From NCBI RefSeq assembly GCF_035918235.1, contig NZ_CP109485.1, positions 9,021,001 through 9,085,000 of the forward strand: a stretch of DNA of 64,000 nt. The letters are read 5' to 3'. Under the pieces are notes generated by a model that saw only the letters and a list, made by a program, of their open reading frames with translations, had not been told where the DNA came from and ran no database searches. Position numbers and translations under genes: made by a program. Source of the DNA: Streptomyces sp. NBC_01445. GTDB lineage: Bacteria > Actinomycetota > Actinomycetes > Streptomycetales > Streptomycetaceae. This document shows positions 16,942 through 25,824 of the stretch, piece after piece. Numbering within the stretch: position 1 is the stretch's first letter; the number at the start of each line of letters is the position of its first letter.

Positions 16942-18689
16942 ACACTGTCTCTGCGGCGGAAGCCCTCGTCACTCAACTCGAGTCCTACGGAGTCGAGTAC
17001 GTCTTCGGCACCTGCGGCCACACCAACATCGCTCTCTTGGACGCCCTCGGCCCCAGCTCGATCACATTTGTCATCGCACGCCACGAGCAAGCGGCCGCGC
17101 ATGCCGCGGACGGGTACGCCCGCGCCACCGGCCGCCCCGGAGTCCTGCTCACCCACGTCGGCCCGGGCATGATGAACGCCGTCACCGGAGTGGCCACCGC
17201 CGCCCTCGACTCCGTTCCCCTCGTCGTCATCACCGGAGACGTCCCCTCCTATTACTACGGGCGCCACCCGCACCAAGAGGTCAATCTCCACGCCGACGCC
17301 GACCAGACGGCCATCTACCGGCCGTTCTGCAAGCGCACCTGGCAGGTCCAGCGCGTCCAGGATCTGCCGCGCGTCACCGAGCGCGCCTTCTGGACGGCCG
17401 CAAGCGGCCGGCCCGGCACCGTTCTTGTCAACATCCCCATGGACCTGTTCAACCGTCAGGTCGCGCGGTACGACGGAGACCACCCGCTACCCGGACACCA
17501 GGGCGCGGCAGACCTGGACGAGGCGACCGCCGACCGGATCGCGCAGGCCCTGCTGGAGGCGGAGCGCCCGCTCCTCTACTTCGGCGGAGGCATCCGCAGT
17601 CCGCAGGCCCGTGCCGCGCTCCTGCGGCTTGCCGAACACCTCGACATCCCGCTCGCCCACTCCCTCATGGGCAAGGGCATCGTCCCCGACCAGCACCCGC
17701 TGCTCCTGGGCATGCCCGGCTTCTGGGGCCTGGAGACCACCCACGATTACACCAAGGGCGCCGATGTCGTGCTCGCGCTGGCCACCCGCTTCGCCGAGAC
17801 GGACGCGAGCTCGTGGGAGAGCACCTACACCTGGAACTTCCCGCCCAGCAAACTCATCCAGATCGACATCGACCCCGCCGAGATCGGCCGCAACTACCCA
17901 GTCCACATAGGCGCCGTCGCCGATGTAGGACTGGCGCTCGACAGCATCACCGCCGCCGTGCTCTCCCGCCGGGACGAGCCCGTCACCCGAGCCGCCGTGC
18001 GGGAAACGATCGCCGCCGCCCGCAGCAGCGTGTTCGACGCCGCCAGGACCGCGGGCCGGAGCGACGACTTTCCCCTGCGCCCGCAGCGCATCCTCGCCGA
18101 CCTGCGCGACACCCTGCCCGAGGACGCGGTGCTCGTCACCGACGTCGGCTGGAACAAGAACGGCGTGGCCCAGTGCTACGAACTGCCCGAGCAGGGCCGC
18201 TTCATCACCCCCGGCGGGGCCTCCACGATGGGCTTCGGCCCGGCCGCAGCAGTGGGCGTGCAGATCGCCCAGCCCGACCGTGTCGTGGTCGCCCTGATCG
18301 GTGACGGCGGCATGAGCGCCCAGCTGCCCGCCGTCCCGATGGCTGTCGAGCAGGGCGCGCCGGTCATCTTCGTCGTGATGAACAACCGCGCCCACGGCAC
18401 CATCGCCGATCTCCAGGCCTCGTCGTTCGGACGCTCCTACGGATGCGAGTTCACCGACGCCGAAGGACGTTCCTACAGCCCCGACTTCGCCAAGTACGGC
18501 GAGGCGTGCGGAGCCGACGGCTACGCCGTCAGTTCCCCGGCCGACCTGCGCAAGGCACTCGAGAACGCCCTCGCCCGCCGCCGCCCCGCCGTCCTCGACG
18601 TACCCATGGTGAACGAACCGGTGCCCACGCCCGGCCACTGGAACATCAAGGACATCTACGCCGGACGCTTCCCGGCCGACACGGTCTGA
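16938..18689 (+). CDS. Thiamine-diphosphate-dependent enzyme (acetolactate synthase-like)
   Basis: A 583-residue ThDP enzyme of the acetolactate synthase/pyruvate oxidase/benzoylformate decarboxylase superfamily. The N-terminal Pyr domain contains the cofactor-activating Glu50 (ARHEQAAAHAADGYAR), a central domain follows (PLLYFGGGIRSPQARAALLRLAEHL), and the C-terminal PP domain carries the metal/diphosphate motif GDGGMSAQL...MNN. It is too diverged to call an acetolactate synthase, and no small subunit is nearby. It probably decarboxylates or ligates a 2-oxoacid in the same pathway as the preceding aldehyde dehydrogenase, with which it is translationally coupled. Confidence 0.9.
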   Translation: MNTVSAAEALVTQLESYGVEYVFGTCGHTNIALLDALGPSSITFVIARHEQAAAHAADGYARATGRPGVLLTHVGPGMMNAVTGVATAALDSVPLVVITGDVPSYYYGRHPHQEVNLHADADQTAIYRPFCKRTWQVQRVQDLPRVTERAFWTAASGRPGTVLVNIPMDLFNRQVARYDGDHPLPGHQGAADLDEATADRIAQALLEAERPLLYFGGGIRSPQARAALLRLAEHLDIPLAHSLMGKGIVPDQHPLLLGMPGFWGLETTHDYTKGADVVLALATRFAETDASSWESTYTWNFPPSKLIQIDIDPAEIGRNYPVHIGAVADVGLALDSITAAVLSRRDEPVTRAAVRETIAAARSSVFDAARTAGRSDDFPLRPQRILADLRDTLPEDAVLVTDVGWNKNGVAQCYELPEQGRFITPGGASTMGFGPAAAVGVQIAQPDRVVVALIGDGGMSAQLPAVPMAVEQGAPVIFVVMNNRAHGTIADLQASSFGRSYGCEFTDAEGRSYSPDFAKYGEACGADGYAVSSPADLRKALENALARRRPAVLDVPMVNEPVPTPGHWNIKDIYAGRFPADTV

Positions 18690-18806
18690 CCCGACCCCGT
18701 CCCGCGCCCGCAGCACCCCGCCAGTCGCATCGACAGGCCGGCGAGGGACGCGTCGCCTCCCCCCACGTATCCGCATTCGCCCCCCGTCTCATACGAGGTG
18801 ACCGCC

Positions 18807-19967
18807 ATGACCCGCCCCGCTCTGCCGTCAGCACCACGCACCCTTCTCGTCGGAACCGTCGCGCTGCTGGCAACAGTGACGGCCTGCAGCGCCCCCGGAG
18901 AGTCGGACACCAAAGCAGGCTCCGACTCGGGCCCCATCAAGATCGCCGTCGTCAACGCCCGCAGCGGCCAGCTCTCCTCACTGGGGGAGTGGGAGTACCG
19001 GGGGGCCAAGCTCGCCATCGACGAGTGGAACAAGAAGGGCGGCATCAAGGGCCGCAAGATCCAGATGAAGTCCTTCGACGACCAGGGCGACCCCACCACC
19101 GGCACCAACCTCGCACGCAAGATTGCCGGCGAGAAGTACGTCGCCATGATCGGCACGGCGGAGAGCGCCGTCACCATCGCCATGGCCCCCGTGCTCAAGC
19201 AGGAGGAGATCCCCAACATCACCTCGGGGCAGGCCGACGGACTAGTCGCGCAGAAGAGCCCCTTCCTCTTCCTCAACGGCCCCACGAGCACGACGTACGA
19301 CAGCACCCTCGCGAAGTTCCTGATCCAGGAAAAGGGCCTCAAGAAGATCGCGATGATCAGCAACAACGGTTCCTTCGGCAAGGGGGAGCACGACGCCTTC
19401 GCCAAGGCCGTCAAGGACCTCGGCGTCACACCGGTCACCGATCAGGTCGTTACCACCGACCAGAAGGACTTCAGCGCCGCCCTCACCAAGATCCGCTCCG
19501 CGAAGCCGCAGGTCGTCTTCATCGGATCGGAAGAGGTCGAAGCCGGCCTCATCGTCAAGCAGGCCAGGGACCTGGGCATCGACGCCCCCTTCGCGGGCGC
19601 CGCCCCACAGGGCACGCCGGTCTTCATCGACACCGCGGGGAAGGCCGCCGCCGAGGGAACCTTCGTCAGCTCCCCCTACCTCAGCAACGAGGTCAGCCCC
19701 GCCGCGCAGAAGTTCGCGGGCGCCTACAAGGCCGCCTACGGCGTCGAGGCGGAACTCCACGGAGCCAAGGCGTACGACGGCACGAACATCCTGCTCACCG
19801 CACTGAAGAGCAGCGACGGCGCCACCGGCAAGAAGCTCGCCGACGCCATACGCGCCACCGACTACGACGGGCTGCTGGGCCACTTCCGGTACGGCGAGGA
19901 GGGTGTCGGCATCACCAAGACCACCATCGGCGTCATCCGCGACGGCAAGCTCGTCGAACAGAAGTGA
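18807..19967 (+). CDS. Branched-chain amino acid-type ABC transporter substrate-binding lipoprotein
   Basis: A Leu/Ile/Val-binding (periplasmic-binding type I) lipoprotein of 386 residues. The signal peptide ends in the lipobox ATVTAC (lipidated Cys27). The mature part begins IKIAVVNARSGQLSSLGEWEYRGAKLAIDEWN and contains DQGDPTTGTNLARKI, VAMIGTAESAVTIAMAPV and GKGEHDAFAKAVKDLGV. ATG 18807 is preferred over GTG 18798 because of the GAGGTG spacing. In this context the ligand is more likely the carboxylic acid degraded by the neighbouring enzymes than an amino acid. Transport partners follow directly. Confidence 0.94.
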   Translation: MTRPALPSAPRTLLVGTVALLATVTACSAPGESDTKAGSDSGPIKIAVVNARSGQLSSLGEWEYRGAKLAIDEWNKKGGIKGRKIQMKSFDDQGDPTTGTNLARKIAGEKYVAMIGTAESAVTIAMAPVLKQEEIPNITSGQADGLVAQKSPFLFLNGPTSTTYDSTLAKFLIQEKGLKKIAMISNNGSFGKGEHDAFAKAVKDLGVTPVTDQVVTTDQKDFSAALTKIRSAKPQVVFIGSEEVEAGLIVKQARDLGIDAPFAGAAPQGTPVFIDTAGKAAAEGTFVSSPYLSNEVSPAAQKFAGAYKAAYGVEAELHGAKAYDGTNILLTALKSSDGATGKKLADAIRATDYDGLLGHFRYGEEGVGITKTTIGVIRDGKLVEQK

Positions 19968-19974
19968 GGATGCC

Positions 19975-20844
19975 GTGCAGGACACCTTCCAGACCCTCGT
20001 CAGCGGGCTCAGCCTCGGAGCCGTCTACGCGCTGGTCGCCATGGGATTCTCCCTCGTCTACCGCACGATGGGCCTGGTCAACTTCGCTCACGCCGACATC
20101 GCGATGATCGGGGCTTACGCCGCGTCCACCTTCTACCTCACCTCCCGACTCCCCTTCGCCGTCGCCATGGTGGTGTCCATCGTCATCACCGGCGCCATCG
20201 GACTGGTCATCGAACGGGTTCTGCGTCCTTTGGAGAACAAGGACTTCGACCTGATGCTGATCGGCACCATCGGCTTCGGCATTGTGCTGCAGGCGGTCGC
20301 CATCCTCATCTGGGGGACCACAGGACGTGCGGTCCCCTCGCCCCTGCGCTCCGCACCACTGGACATCCTCGGCATCCGCGTACGTACCTATGACCTGCTC
20401 GTCATGGGCGTGGCCGCACTCGCCGTCGTCGCTCTCGGCTTCTTCCTCTCGCGGACCAAGCGCGGCGCCGCCATGCAGGCCGTCGCGATGGATCACGACG
20501 CGGCCACCGCGGTGGGCATCAACGTCGGCCGCAGCAACGCCCTCGCCTTCGCCATCGGCGCGGGCCTGGCCGCACTGGCCGGCGGACTGGTCGGACCCAT
20601 GCTCTACGTGGACGCGTCGCTCGGCGGCGCCCTCGGCATCAAGGGCTTCGCCGCGGCCATGCTCGGCGGATTCGGGTCCATCAACGGCGCCGTGGTCGGC
20701 GGCATCGCCATCGGGGTCCTCGACTCCTACGCCGCCGGCCACTTCCAGGGCTACTCGGTCCTGGTCACCTTCCTGGTCTTCACGGCCACGATCATGATCC
20801 GGCCGACGGGAATCTTCGGCGAAAGGACGGTCAGCCGCGCATGA
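19975..20844 (+). CDS. LivH-type ABC transporter permease
   Basis: A 289-residue integral membrane protein of the LivH family (QTLVSGLSLGAVYALVAMGFSLVYRTMGLVNFAHADIAMIGAY, then AMLGGFGSINGAVVGGIAIGVLDSY). About eight hydrophobic segments are visible. GTG 19975 follows the binding-protein stop by 7 bp with a GAGGA ribosome site; an upstream in-frame ATG would overlap that gene by 65 bp and lacks one. Its TGA overlaps the next ATG (ATGA). Confidence 0.94.
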   Translation: MQDTFQTLVSGLSLGAVYALVAMGFSLVYRTMGLVNFAHADIAMIGAYAASTFYLTSRLPFAVAMVVSIVITGAIGLVIERVLRPLENKDFDLMLIGTIGFGIVLQAVAILIWGTTGRAVPSPLRSAPLDILGIRVRTYDLLVMGVAALAVVALGFFLSRTKRGAAMQAVAMDHDAATAVGINVGRSNALAFAIGAGLAALAGGLVGPMLYVDASLGGALGIKGFAAAMLGGFGSINGAVVGGIAIGVLDSYAAGHFQGYSVLVTFLVFTATIMIRPTGIFGERTVSRA

Positions 20845-22694
20845 AGCCACGCGTCGCAGCAGTCGCCGCGATCGTCATCGCGGCCTGGGCCCTGCCCTAC
20901 GGCCTGGACAGCTACACCATCCACGTCGTCAACATCGCCCTCATCTACGCCCTGCTCGCCATCGGCATGGGCCTGGCCATGGGAATCTCCGGCCAGATCA
21001 ACCTCGCCCAAGTCGCCTTCTTCGGCGTCGGCGCCTACGGCATCGCCATCCTCACCACCCACTCCGGATACGGATTCTGGGCAGCCGCCGTGCTCGCCCT
21101 CCTGGCCGCCGTCGCGGTCGGCCTGTTCGTCGGCCTCCCCGCCCTGCGCATGCAGTCCCACTACCTCGGGATCGTCACCCTCGGCCTGGCACTCGGATTC
21201 ATCAACTGGATCACCAACGCCACCATCACAGGCGGCGCCGACGGCATATCCGGAATCCCGGTGCCCACCCTCCCCGGCATCGACCTCTCCAGCGAGTACC
21301 TCTACTACTACCTGGAAGCCATCGTCTTCGCCGTCGGCCTGTTCTTCGGCCTCTTCGTCGTCCACACCGCCCTGGGCCGACGTCTGCGAGCGATGCGGGA
21401 CGACTCCCTGGCAGCGGGTGCCATGGGAGCCGAGATCCCGCTCCTGCGGATGACGGCATTTCTGCTCGCCAGCCTCTACGGCGGACTCGCCGGAATCCTC
21501 TACGGCGGCCTCATCCGCTACGTGGCGCCCGAGACCTTCTCCATCAGCAACATGTTCATCCTTCTCGCCATGGTCATCATCGGCGGCCGCCGCTCCCTCG
21601 TCGGATGCGTGGTCGGCGCGATCGGCCTGACACTCGTACGGGAGTGGCTCTCGGACTTCTCCACCTACGCCCAACTCGGATACGGCGTCGTCGTCGTGCT
21701 CATGGTCGTCTTCGCGCCCACCGGCCTGGCCGGCGTCCCCGCACGCCTTCGCGACCTGTACCGGCGCCGCCGCGGCCACCGCACCACTCGCGCCGAACTC
21801 CGCTCCTTCACCCCGTACGAGCCGGTCGAGTACACCTCGCACCAGCAGCCGGTGCTGCTCCAGATCGACGCGGTGACCAAGCAATTCAGGGGACTACGAG
21901 CCCTGGACGAGGTCTCACTCTCCGTGGGCGCAGGCGAGATCCGAGGCATCGTCGGCCCCAACGGCTCGGGCAAAACGACCCTGTTCAACGTGATCAGCGG
22001 CTTCTACCGGGCCACATCGGGATCGGTGTGCTTCGCCGACACCGAGACCACCACGGCACGCCCTTACGCTCTGTCGCTGGCCGGAATGGCACGTACCTTC
22101 CAAAACCTGCGTCTGTTCGGGCAGTTGACGGTCCGCGAGAACATCCTCGTCGCGCTCGACCGGTCCCGGACCCGTGCGATCTGGCGGTACGCCGTATGGC
22201 AGCCGGGCGTCGTGGCGCAGGAACGGCGACTGCGTGCCGCGGCGGACGAGACCCTCGACCGCTACGGTCTGGGTGACTTCGCCGAGGCGGCACCCACCTC
22301 GCTGCCCTACGGCATCCAACGCCGCATTGAAATCGCCCGCGCCATGGCCAGCAAGCCGCGCCTGCTCCTTCTCGACGAACCGGCGGCGGGGCTCAACGGC
22401 GAGGAGGTCCAGCAACTCGTCAGAATCGTCCGCTCGATCCGCGACAGCGGCACCACGGTCGTTCTCATCGAGCACAACATGGGCCTGGTCATGTCGCTGT
22501 GCGAAAAGGTCACGGTCCTGTCCAGCGGCAAGATCATCGCGGAAGGTACGCCACAGGAAGTCGTCGCGGCCCCCGAAGTCATCGAGGCCTACCTCGGGGA
22601 CTCCGAACTGAGCGAGCTGGGCCTGGACGAGACGGCGGGCGCCGATCCCTCGGTCACCCCAGGGCCGGGCCGCACCAAGGAGGCCACCTCGTGA
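20841..22694 (+). CDS. Fused LivM permease - LivG ATPase
   Basis: A single 617-residue frame joins two normally separate ABC subunits. Residues about 1-305 form a LivM permease (IGMGLAMGISGQINLAQVAFFGVGAYG, HYLGIVTLGLALGFINW, LLAMVIIGGRRSLVGCVVGA). A basic, extended linker (YRRRRGHRTTRAELRSF) leads to a LivG ATPase at about 335-590 with Walker A GPNGSGKTT, Q-loop FQNLRL, signature LPYGIQRRIEIARA and Walker B LLLLDEPAAGLN. Transporters of this class need LivH, LivM, LivG and LivF, so the operon is complete. Fusion of M and G fixes their stoichiometry at 1:1. Confidence 0.94.
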   Translation: MKPRVAAVAAIVIAAWALPYGLDSYTIHVVNIALIYALLAIGMGLAMGISGQINLAQVAFFGVGAYGIAILTTHSGYGFWAAAVLALLAAVAVGLFVGLPALRMQSHYLGIVTLGLALGFINWITNATITGGADGISGIPVPTLPGIDLSSEYLYYYLEAIVFAVGLFFGLFVVHTALGRRLRAMRDDSLAAGAMGAEIPLLRMTAFLLASLYGGLAGILYGGLIRYVAPETFSISNMFILLAMVIIGGRRSLVGCVVGAIGLTLVREWLSDFSTYAQLGYGVVVVLMVVFAPTGLAGVPARLRDLYRRRRGHRTTRAELRSFTPYEPVEYTSHQQPVLLQIDAVTKQFRGLRALDEVSLSVGAGEIRGIVGPNGSGKTTLFNVISGFYRATSGSVCFADTETTTARPYALSLAGMARTFQNLRLFGQLTVRENILVALDRSRTRAIWRYAVWQPGVVAQERRLRAAADETLDRYGLGDFAEAAPTSLPYGIQRRIEIARAMASKPRLLLLDEPAAGLNGEEVQQLVRIVRSIRDSGTTVVLIEHNMGLVMSLCEKVTVLSSGKIIAEGTPQEVVAAPEVIEAYLGDSELSELGLDETAGADPSVTPGPGRTKEATS

Positions 22695-23425
22695 TCGCCA
22701 CCGACACGCGCCAGGTGTCCCGTCTGACCGTCGAGGACCTGAGCGTGCACTACGGCGGGGTCTGCGCCGTCAGCAACATCGGATTCACCGTAGAACCCGG
22801 CGAGTCCGTCGGCATCATCGGCGCCAACGGCGCAGGCAAGACCTCCACCCTGAAAGCGCTGATGGGTCTCGTCCCACGCACCACGGGCCGCATCAGCCTG
22901 GGGAGCCATGACCTGTCCAAGGCCAAGGCGCGGGACATGGTCCGCCACGGCATCGGTTACGTACCCGAAGGACGACACGTCTTCCCGGGCCTGCCGGTGG
23001 AGAAGAACCTGCTGCTGGGCGCCTACGCGCGCCCCTGGAACAAGGACACCCACCACCAACTGGACGAGATCTACGCTCTCTTCCCCGTCCTGGGGGAGAT
23101 GCGTAACCGCCTGGCCGGCGCACTCTCGGGCGGCCAACAGCAGATGCTCGCCATCGGCCGGGCCCTGATGAGCCGACCGAACCTGCTCATCCTCGACGAG
23201 CCGTCGATGGGCCTGTCCCCGAAGCTCGTCGGCAACATCCTGGACGTACTGTTGAAGCTCCGCCAGGAAGGCCTGAGTCTGCTGCTGGTGGAGCAGAACG
23301 CCAAACTCACCTTCGGAGTCACCAGCCACTGCATCGTCATGGAGAACGGCGAAGCCGCGATGACCGGAACCTCGTCCGCGCTCAGTCACGATCCGCGTGT
23401 TCGGGAGGTCTACCTGGGCCTGTGA
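22691..23425 (+). CDS. LivF-type ABC transporter ATPase
   Basis: The second ATPase of the branched-chain-type importer, 244 residues: Walker A GANGAGKTS, signature LSGGQQQMLAIGRAL, Walker B LLILDEPSMGLSP, H-loop region LLLVEQNAKLT. GTG 22691 overlaps the stop of the permease-ATPase fusion (GTGA). It ends the coupled transport operon; the next gene starts 109 bp later behind its own palindrome. Confidence 0.95.
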   Translation: MIATDTRQVSRLTVEDLSVHYGGVCAVSNIGFTVEPGESVGIIGANGAGKTSTLKALMGLVPRTTGRISLGSHDLSKAKARDMVRHGIGYVPEGRHVFPGLPVEKNLLLGAYARPWNKDTHHQLDEIYALFPVLGEMRNRLAGALSGGQQQMLAIGRALMSRPNLLILDEPSMGLSPKLVGNILDVLLKLRQEGLSLLLVEQNAKLTFGVTSHCIVMENGEAAMTGTSSALSHDPRVREVYLGL

Positions 23426-23499
23426 ATCAGGTCCGCTTGGCAGCCACAGGAAATCGAAGCAGGACGGCTTCCCGCACGCGGCCCGCCCTGATATTGATT

Positions 23500-23515
23500 T
23501 ACGAACTAGTTAGTA
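23500..23515 (+). promoter_or_regulatory. Palindromic operator candidate upstream of the AroE-like gene
   Basis: TACGAACTAGTTAGTA is a 16-bp inverted repeat with one mismatched pair, centred on AACTAGTT, in a locally AT-rich stretch 20-35 bp upstream of the GTG at 23535. The shape fits a TetR-family operator. No TetR gene is adjacent, so the regulator would act from elsewhere. Confidence 0.45.
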
Positions 23516-23534
23516 CATTGCCTGTGGAGTCGCC

Positions 23535-24416
23535 GTGGCCCAGAACTCGTACCTCCTCGCTCTCGTCGGAGCGGGCATCGCAAGGTCCCTCAGCCCCGAA
23601 CTCCATGAGCGTGAGGCCCAACGGCATGGCGTGCGCTGCCTCTACCGGCTTCTGGACGTCGAACTGCCACAGGATGCGCCCGGCGAACACCTCCAGGACC
23701 TCGTGCGATCCGCCAGCCTGCTCGGCTTCGCCGGCCTGAACATCACCCACCCCTACAAGCGCCTCGTGATGCCGCACATCTATGAACTCGCCCCGTCGGC
23801 GCTGCGGGTGGGCGCCGTCAACACGTTGGTGTTCAGGCCGGACGGCACGACCGTCGGCCACAACACGGATCTGGCCGGATTCGCGGCGGCGTTCGCACGA
23901 GGCCTGCCCGGCGTGCGTCTGGGGCAGGTGGTGCAACTGGGCGCGGGCGGTGCCGGAGCGGCGGTCGCCCACGCGTTCCTCGACCTCGGAGTCCAGCGCC
24001 TGTCGATAGCCGACCCCTGCGCCGACCGTGCCCACGACCTGGCGAAGGACCTGAACGAAGCCGCTGGTGCGAACTGGGCCGAGGGGTGCACGGCGGGGGA
24101 AGCGGAGGCCAGGACGCAAGAGGCCGACGGCCTCGTCAACGCCTCGCCCATCGGCACCGAGCACCACCCTCGTCTCCCTCTGGACCCAAAGGCGTTGCAT
24201 GCGGGCCTCTGGGTGGCGGACGTCAACTATCACCCGCTCCGGACGCCGCTCCTGCATGCGGCCAGTGCGTTGGGATGCGCAGTTCTGCACGGCGGAGGGA
24301 TGCTGGTCCACCAGGCAGCCGCCTCGTTTCGCCTCTTCACCGGACTGGAGCCTAAGGCATCTCACATGCTCGCGGACTTCGCCGACCTGACCGCTGACCG
24401 GTTGGCCCACTCGTGA
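23535..24416 (+). CDS. aroE: Shikimate/quinate 5-dehydrogenase family protein
   Basis: An AroE-family oxidoreductase of 293 residues. The substrate-domain motif GLNITHPYK supplies catalytic Lys75, and GHNTDLAGF supplies Asp112. The Rossmann domain has GAGGAGAAVAHAFLDLG, and the C-terminus ends in GGGMLVHQAAASFRLFTG, as usual. The gene is not in an aromatic-biosynthesis operon. Its own operator-like palindrome and its place behind a catabolic importer suggest a degradative quinate or shikimate dehydrogenase rather than the housekeeping enzyme; that is inference. Confidence 0.88.
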   Translation: MAQNSYLLALVGAGIARSLSPELHEREAQRHGVRCLYRLLDVELPQDAPGEHLQDLVRSASLLGFAGLNITHPYKRLVMPHIYELAPSALRVGAVNTLVFRPDGTTVGHNTDLAGFAAAFARGLPGVRLGQVVQLGAGGAGAAVAHAFLDLGVQRLSIADPCADRAHDLAKDLNEAAGANWAEGCTAGEAEARTQEADGLVNASPIGTEHHPRLPLDPKALHAGLWVADVNYHPLRTPLLHAASALGCAVLHGGGMLVHQAAASFRLFTGLEPKASHMLADFADLTADRLAHS

Positions 24417-24441
24417 CCGACCGTCGTGTCGACACCGTCGG
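24417..24441 (+). terminator. Possible terminator after the AroE-like gene
   Basis: CCGAC...GTCGG flank the perfect 10-bp palindrome GTGTCGACAC immediately after the stop codon. The stem is imperfect and no U-run follows, so this is a weak call. Confidence 0.3.
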
Positions 24442-24564
24442 GGCGAGCCCAGGTTGTCACTGCGCGATCGTGATGGCTAATTCCAACTGTCATGCTGCCA
24501 GGCGGAGTCACGCACAGGCGGAGCTGCTGCGCCGGGAGGCCCGCTGGAGGTCGCGGCGGCGGAG

Positions 24565-24798
24565 GTGAGGTGGGCCCTGCGCGCCCACGACTACGCGGCG
24601 GCCGCCGCGTGCACCGCCGAACTGCCGGCGGGCATCGCGGCGGCCTGTGGACGCACGGCTCTCGCGGTCGAACTGCTGTGCAGCGGGGATGCGTTGCGCG
24701 ACGGCCACCGCGGCGGCGCCGCCTACTGCGCACCGGTGCGCCGCCGCTGCGAGACGGCGCTGCGCGAAGTCGTCAGGGACGAGCGCACCACCGCGTGA
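24565..24798 (+). CDS. Small hypothetical protein, possibly a gene remnant
   Basis: This 77-codon frame (VRWALRAHDYAAAAACTAELPAG...) has strong GC3 bias and lies in the 406-bp gap between the AroE-like gene and the convergent epimerase gene. A GGAGGTGA overlaps the proposed GTG, and the frame stays open further upstream without a start codon, so it may be the 3' end of a decayed gene. No family is recognised. The rest of the gap holds only the possible terminator. Confidence 0.35.
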   Translation: MRWALRAHDYAAAAACTAELPAGIAAACGRTALAVELLCSGDALRDGHRGGAAYCAPVRRRCETALREVVRDERTTA

Positions 24799-24822
24799 CC
24801 CCGGGCGCGTGGCCTGCACGGG

Positions 24823-25824
24823 TCATAGCAGAAAACCCGCGGGGAATGGGTCGGTCGGGTCGAGATGGAACTGCGAGGTCCCGGTGACCCAGGCTCGGCC
24901 CGTGATGGACGGCAGCACCGCGGGGCGCGTCCCGACCGTCGTCTCGCCGAGCAACCGGCCCGTGAACCGCGTCCCGATGAACGACTCGTTCACGAACTCG
25001 TCGCCGAGGCCCAGCTCCCCGCGCGCGTGCAGCTGCGCCATCCGCGCGCTGGTCCCTGTGCCGCAGGGGGAGCGGTCGAACCAGCCGGGATGGATGGCCA
25101 TGGCGTGCCGGGACAGTTCGGCGGTCGAGCCGGGCGCCTTCAGATAGACGTGATGGCAGCCGTTGATGTCGTCCCGTTCCGGGTGCACCGGCCGGGCGCG
25201 TTCGTTCACCGCGTCCATGATCGACAGTCCCGCGGCGAGCAGGTCCTGCGCCCGGGAGCGGTCGAACGGCAGCCCCAGGTGGGCGAGTTCGACGATTGCG
25301 TAGAAGTTGCCGCCGAAGGCCAGGTCGTAACCCACCTCGCCGAAGCCGGGCACCTCCACCTTCTGGTCGAGGGCGTGGGCGAACGACGGCACGTTCTCGA
25401 TCGTCACCGCCGTCGCCGCGCCGTCCTCCACCGCCACCGACGCGACGATGAGCCCGGCGGGGGTGTCGAGCCGGATCGTCGTGACCGGTTCGACGACGGG
25501 CACCATCCCCGTCTCGACGAGGACGGTCGCGACGCCGATCGTGCCATGGCCGCACATCGGCAGTAGCCCGGACACCTCGATGAACAGCACGCCGTAGTCG
25601 GCGTCGGGGCGGGTCGGCGGCTGCAGGATCGCGCCGCTCATCGCGCTGTGGCCGCGCGGCTCGTACATCAGAAGGGTGCGTATGTCGTCGCTGTGCTCCA
25701 TGAAGTGGAGCCGGCGCTCGGCCATGGTCGCACCGGGGATCGTCCCTACCCCGCCGACGATCACCCGCGTGGGCATGCCCTCGGTGTGCGAGTCGACGGC
25801 ATGGAGCGTACGACGGGACCTCAC
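24823..25824 (-). CDS. Proline racemase family protein, probable 4-hydroxyproline 2-epimerase
   Basis: A 333-residue member of the proline racemase family with both catalytic cysteines: Cys91 in LPMCGHGT and Cys254 in RSPCGTGTSA. The two-Cys pattern marks racemases/epimerases rather than the Thr-containing 3-hydroxyproline dehydratases. It would convert trans-4-hydroxy-L-proline to cis-4-hydroxy-D-proline, the first step of bacterial hydroxyproline catabolism. The GTG at 25824 overlaps the stop of the DapA-like gene (GTGA). Neighbouring deaminase and D-hydroxyproline dehydrogenase genes support this specificity over simple proline racemisation. Confidence 0.92.
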   Translation of the reverse strand: MRSRRTLHAVDSHTEGMPTRVIVGGVGTIPGATMAERRLHFMEHSDDIRTLLMYEPRGHSAMSGAILQPPTRPDADYGVLFIEVSGLLPMCGHGTIGVATVLVETGMVPVVEPVTTIRLDTPAGLIVASVAVEDGAATAVTIENVPSFAHALDQKVEVPGFGEVGYDLAFGGNFYAIVELAHLGLPFDRSRAQDLLAAGLSIMDAVNERARPVHPERDDINGCHHVYLKAPGSTAELSRHAMAIHPGWFDRSPCGTGTSARMAQLHARGELGLGDEFVNESFIGTRFTGRLLGETTVGTRPAVLPSITGRAWVTGTSQFHLDPTDPFPAGFLL

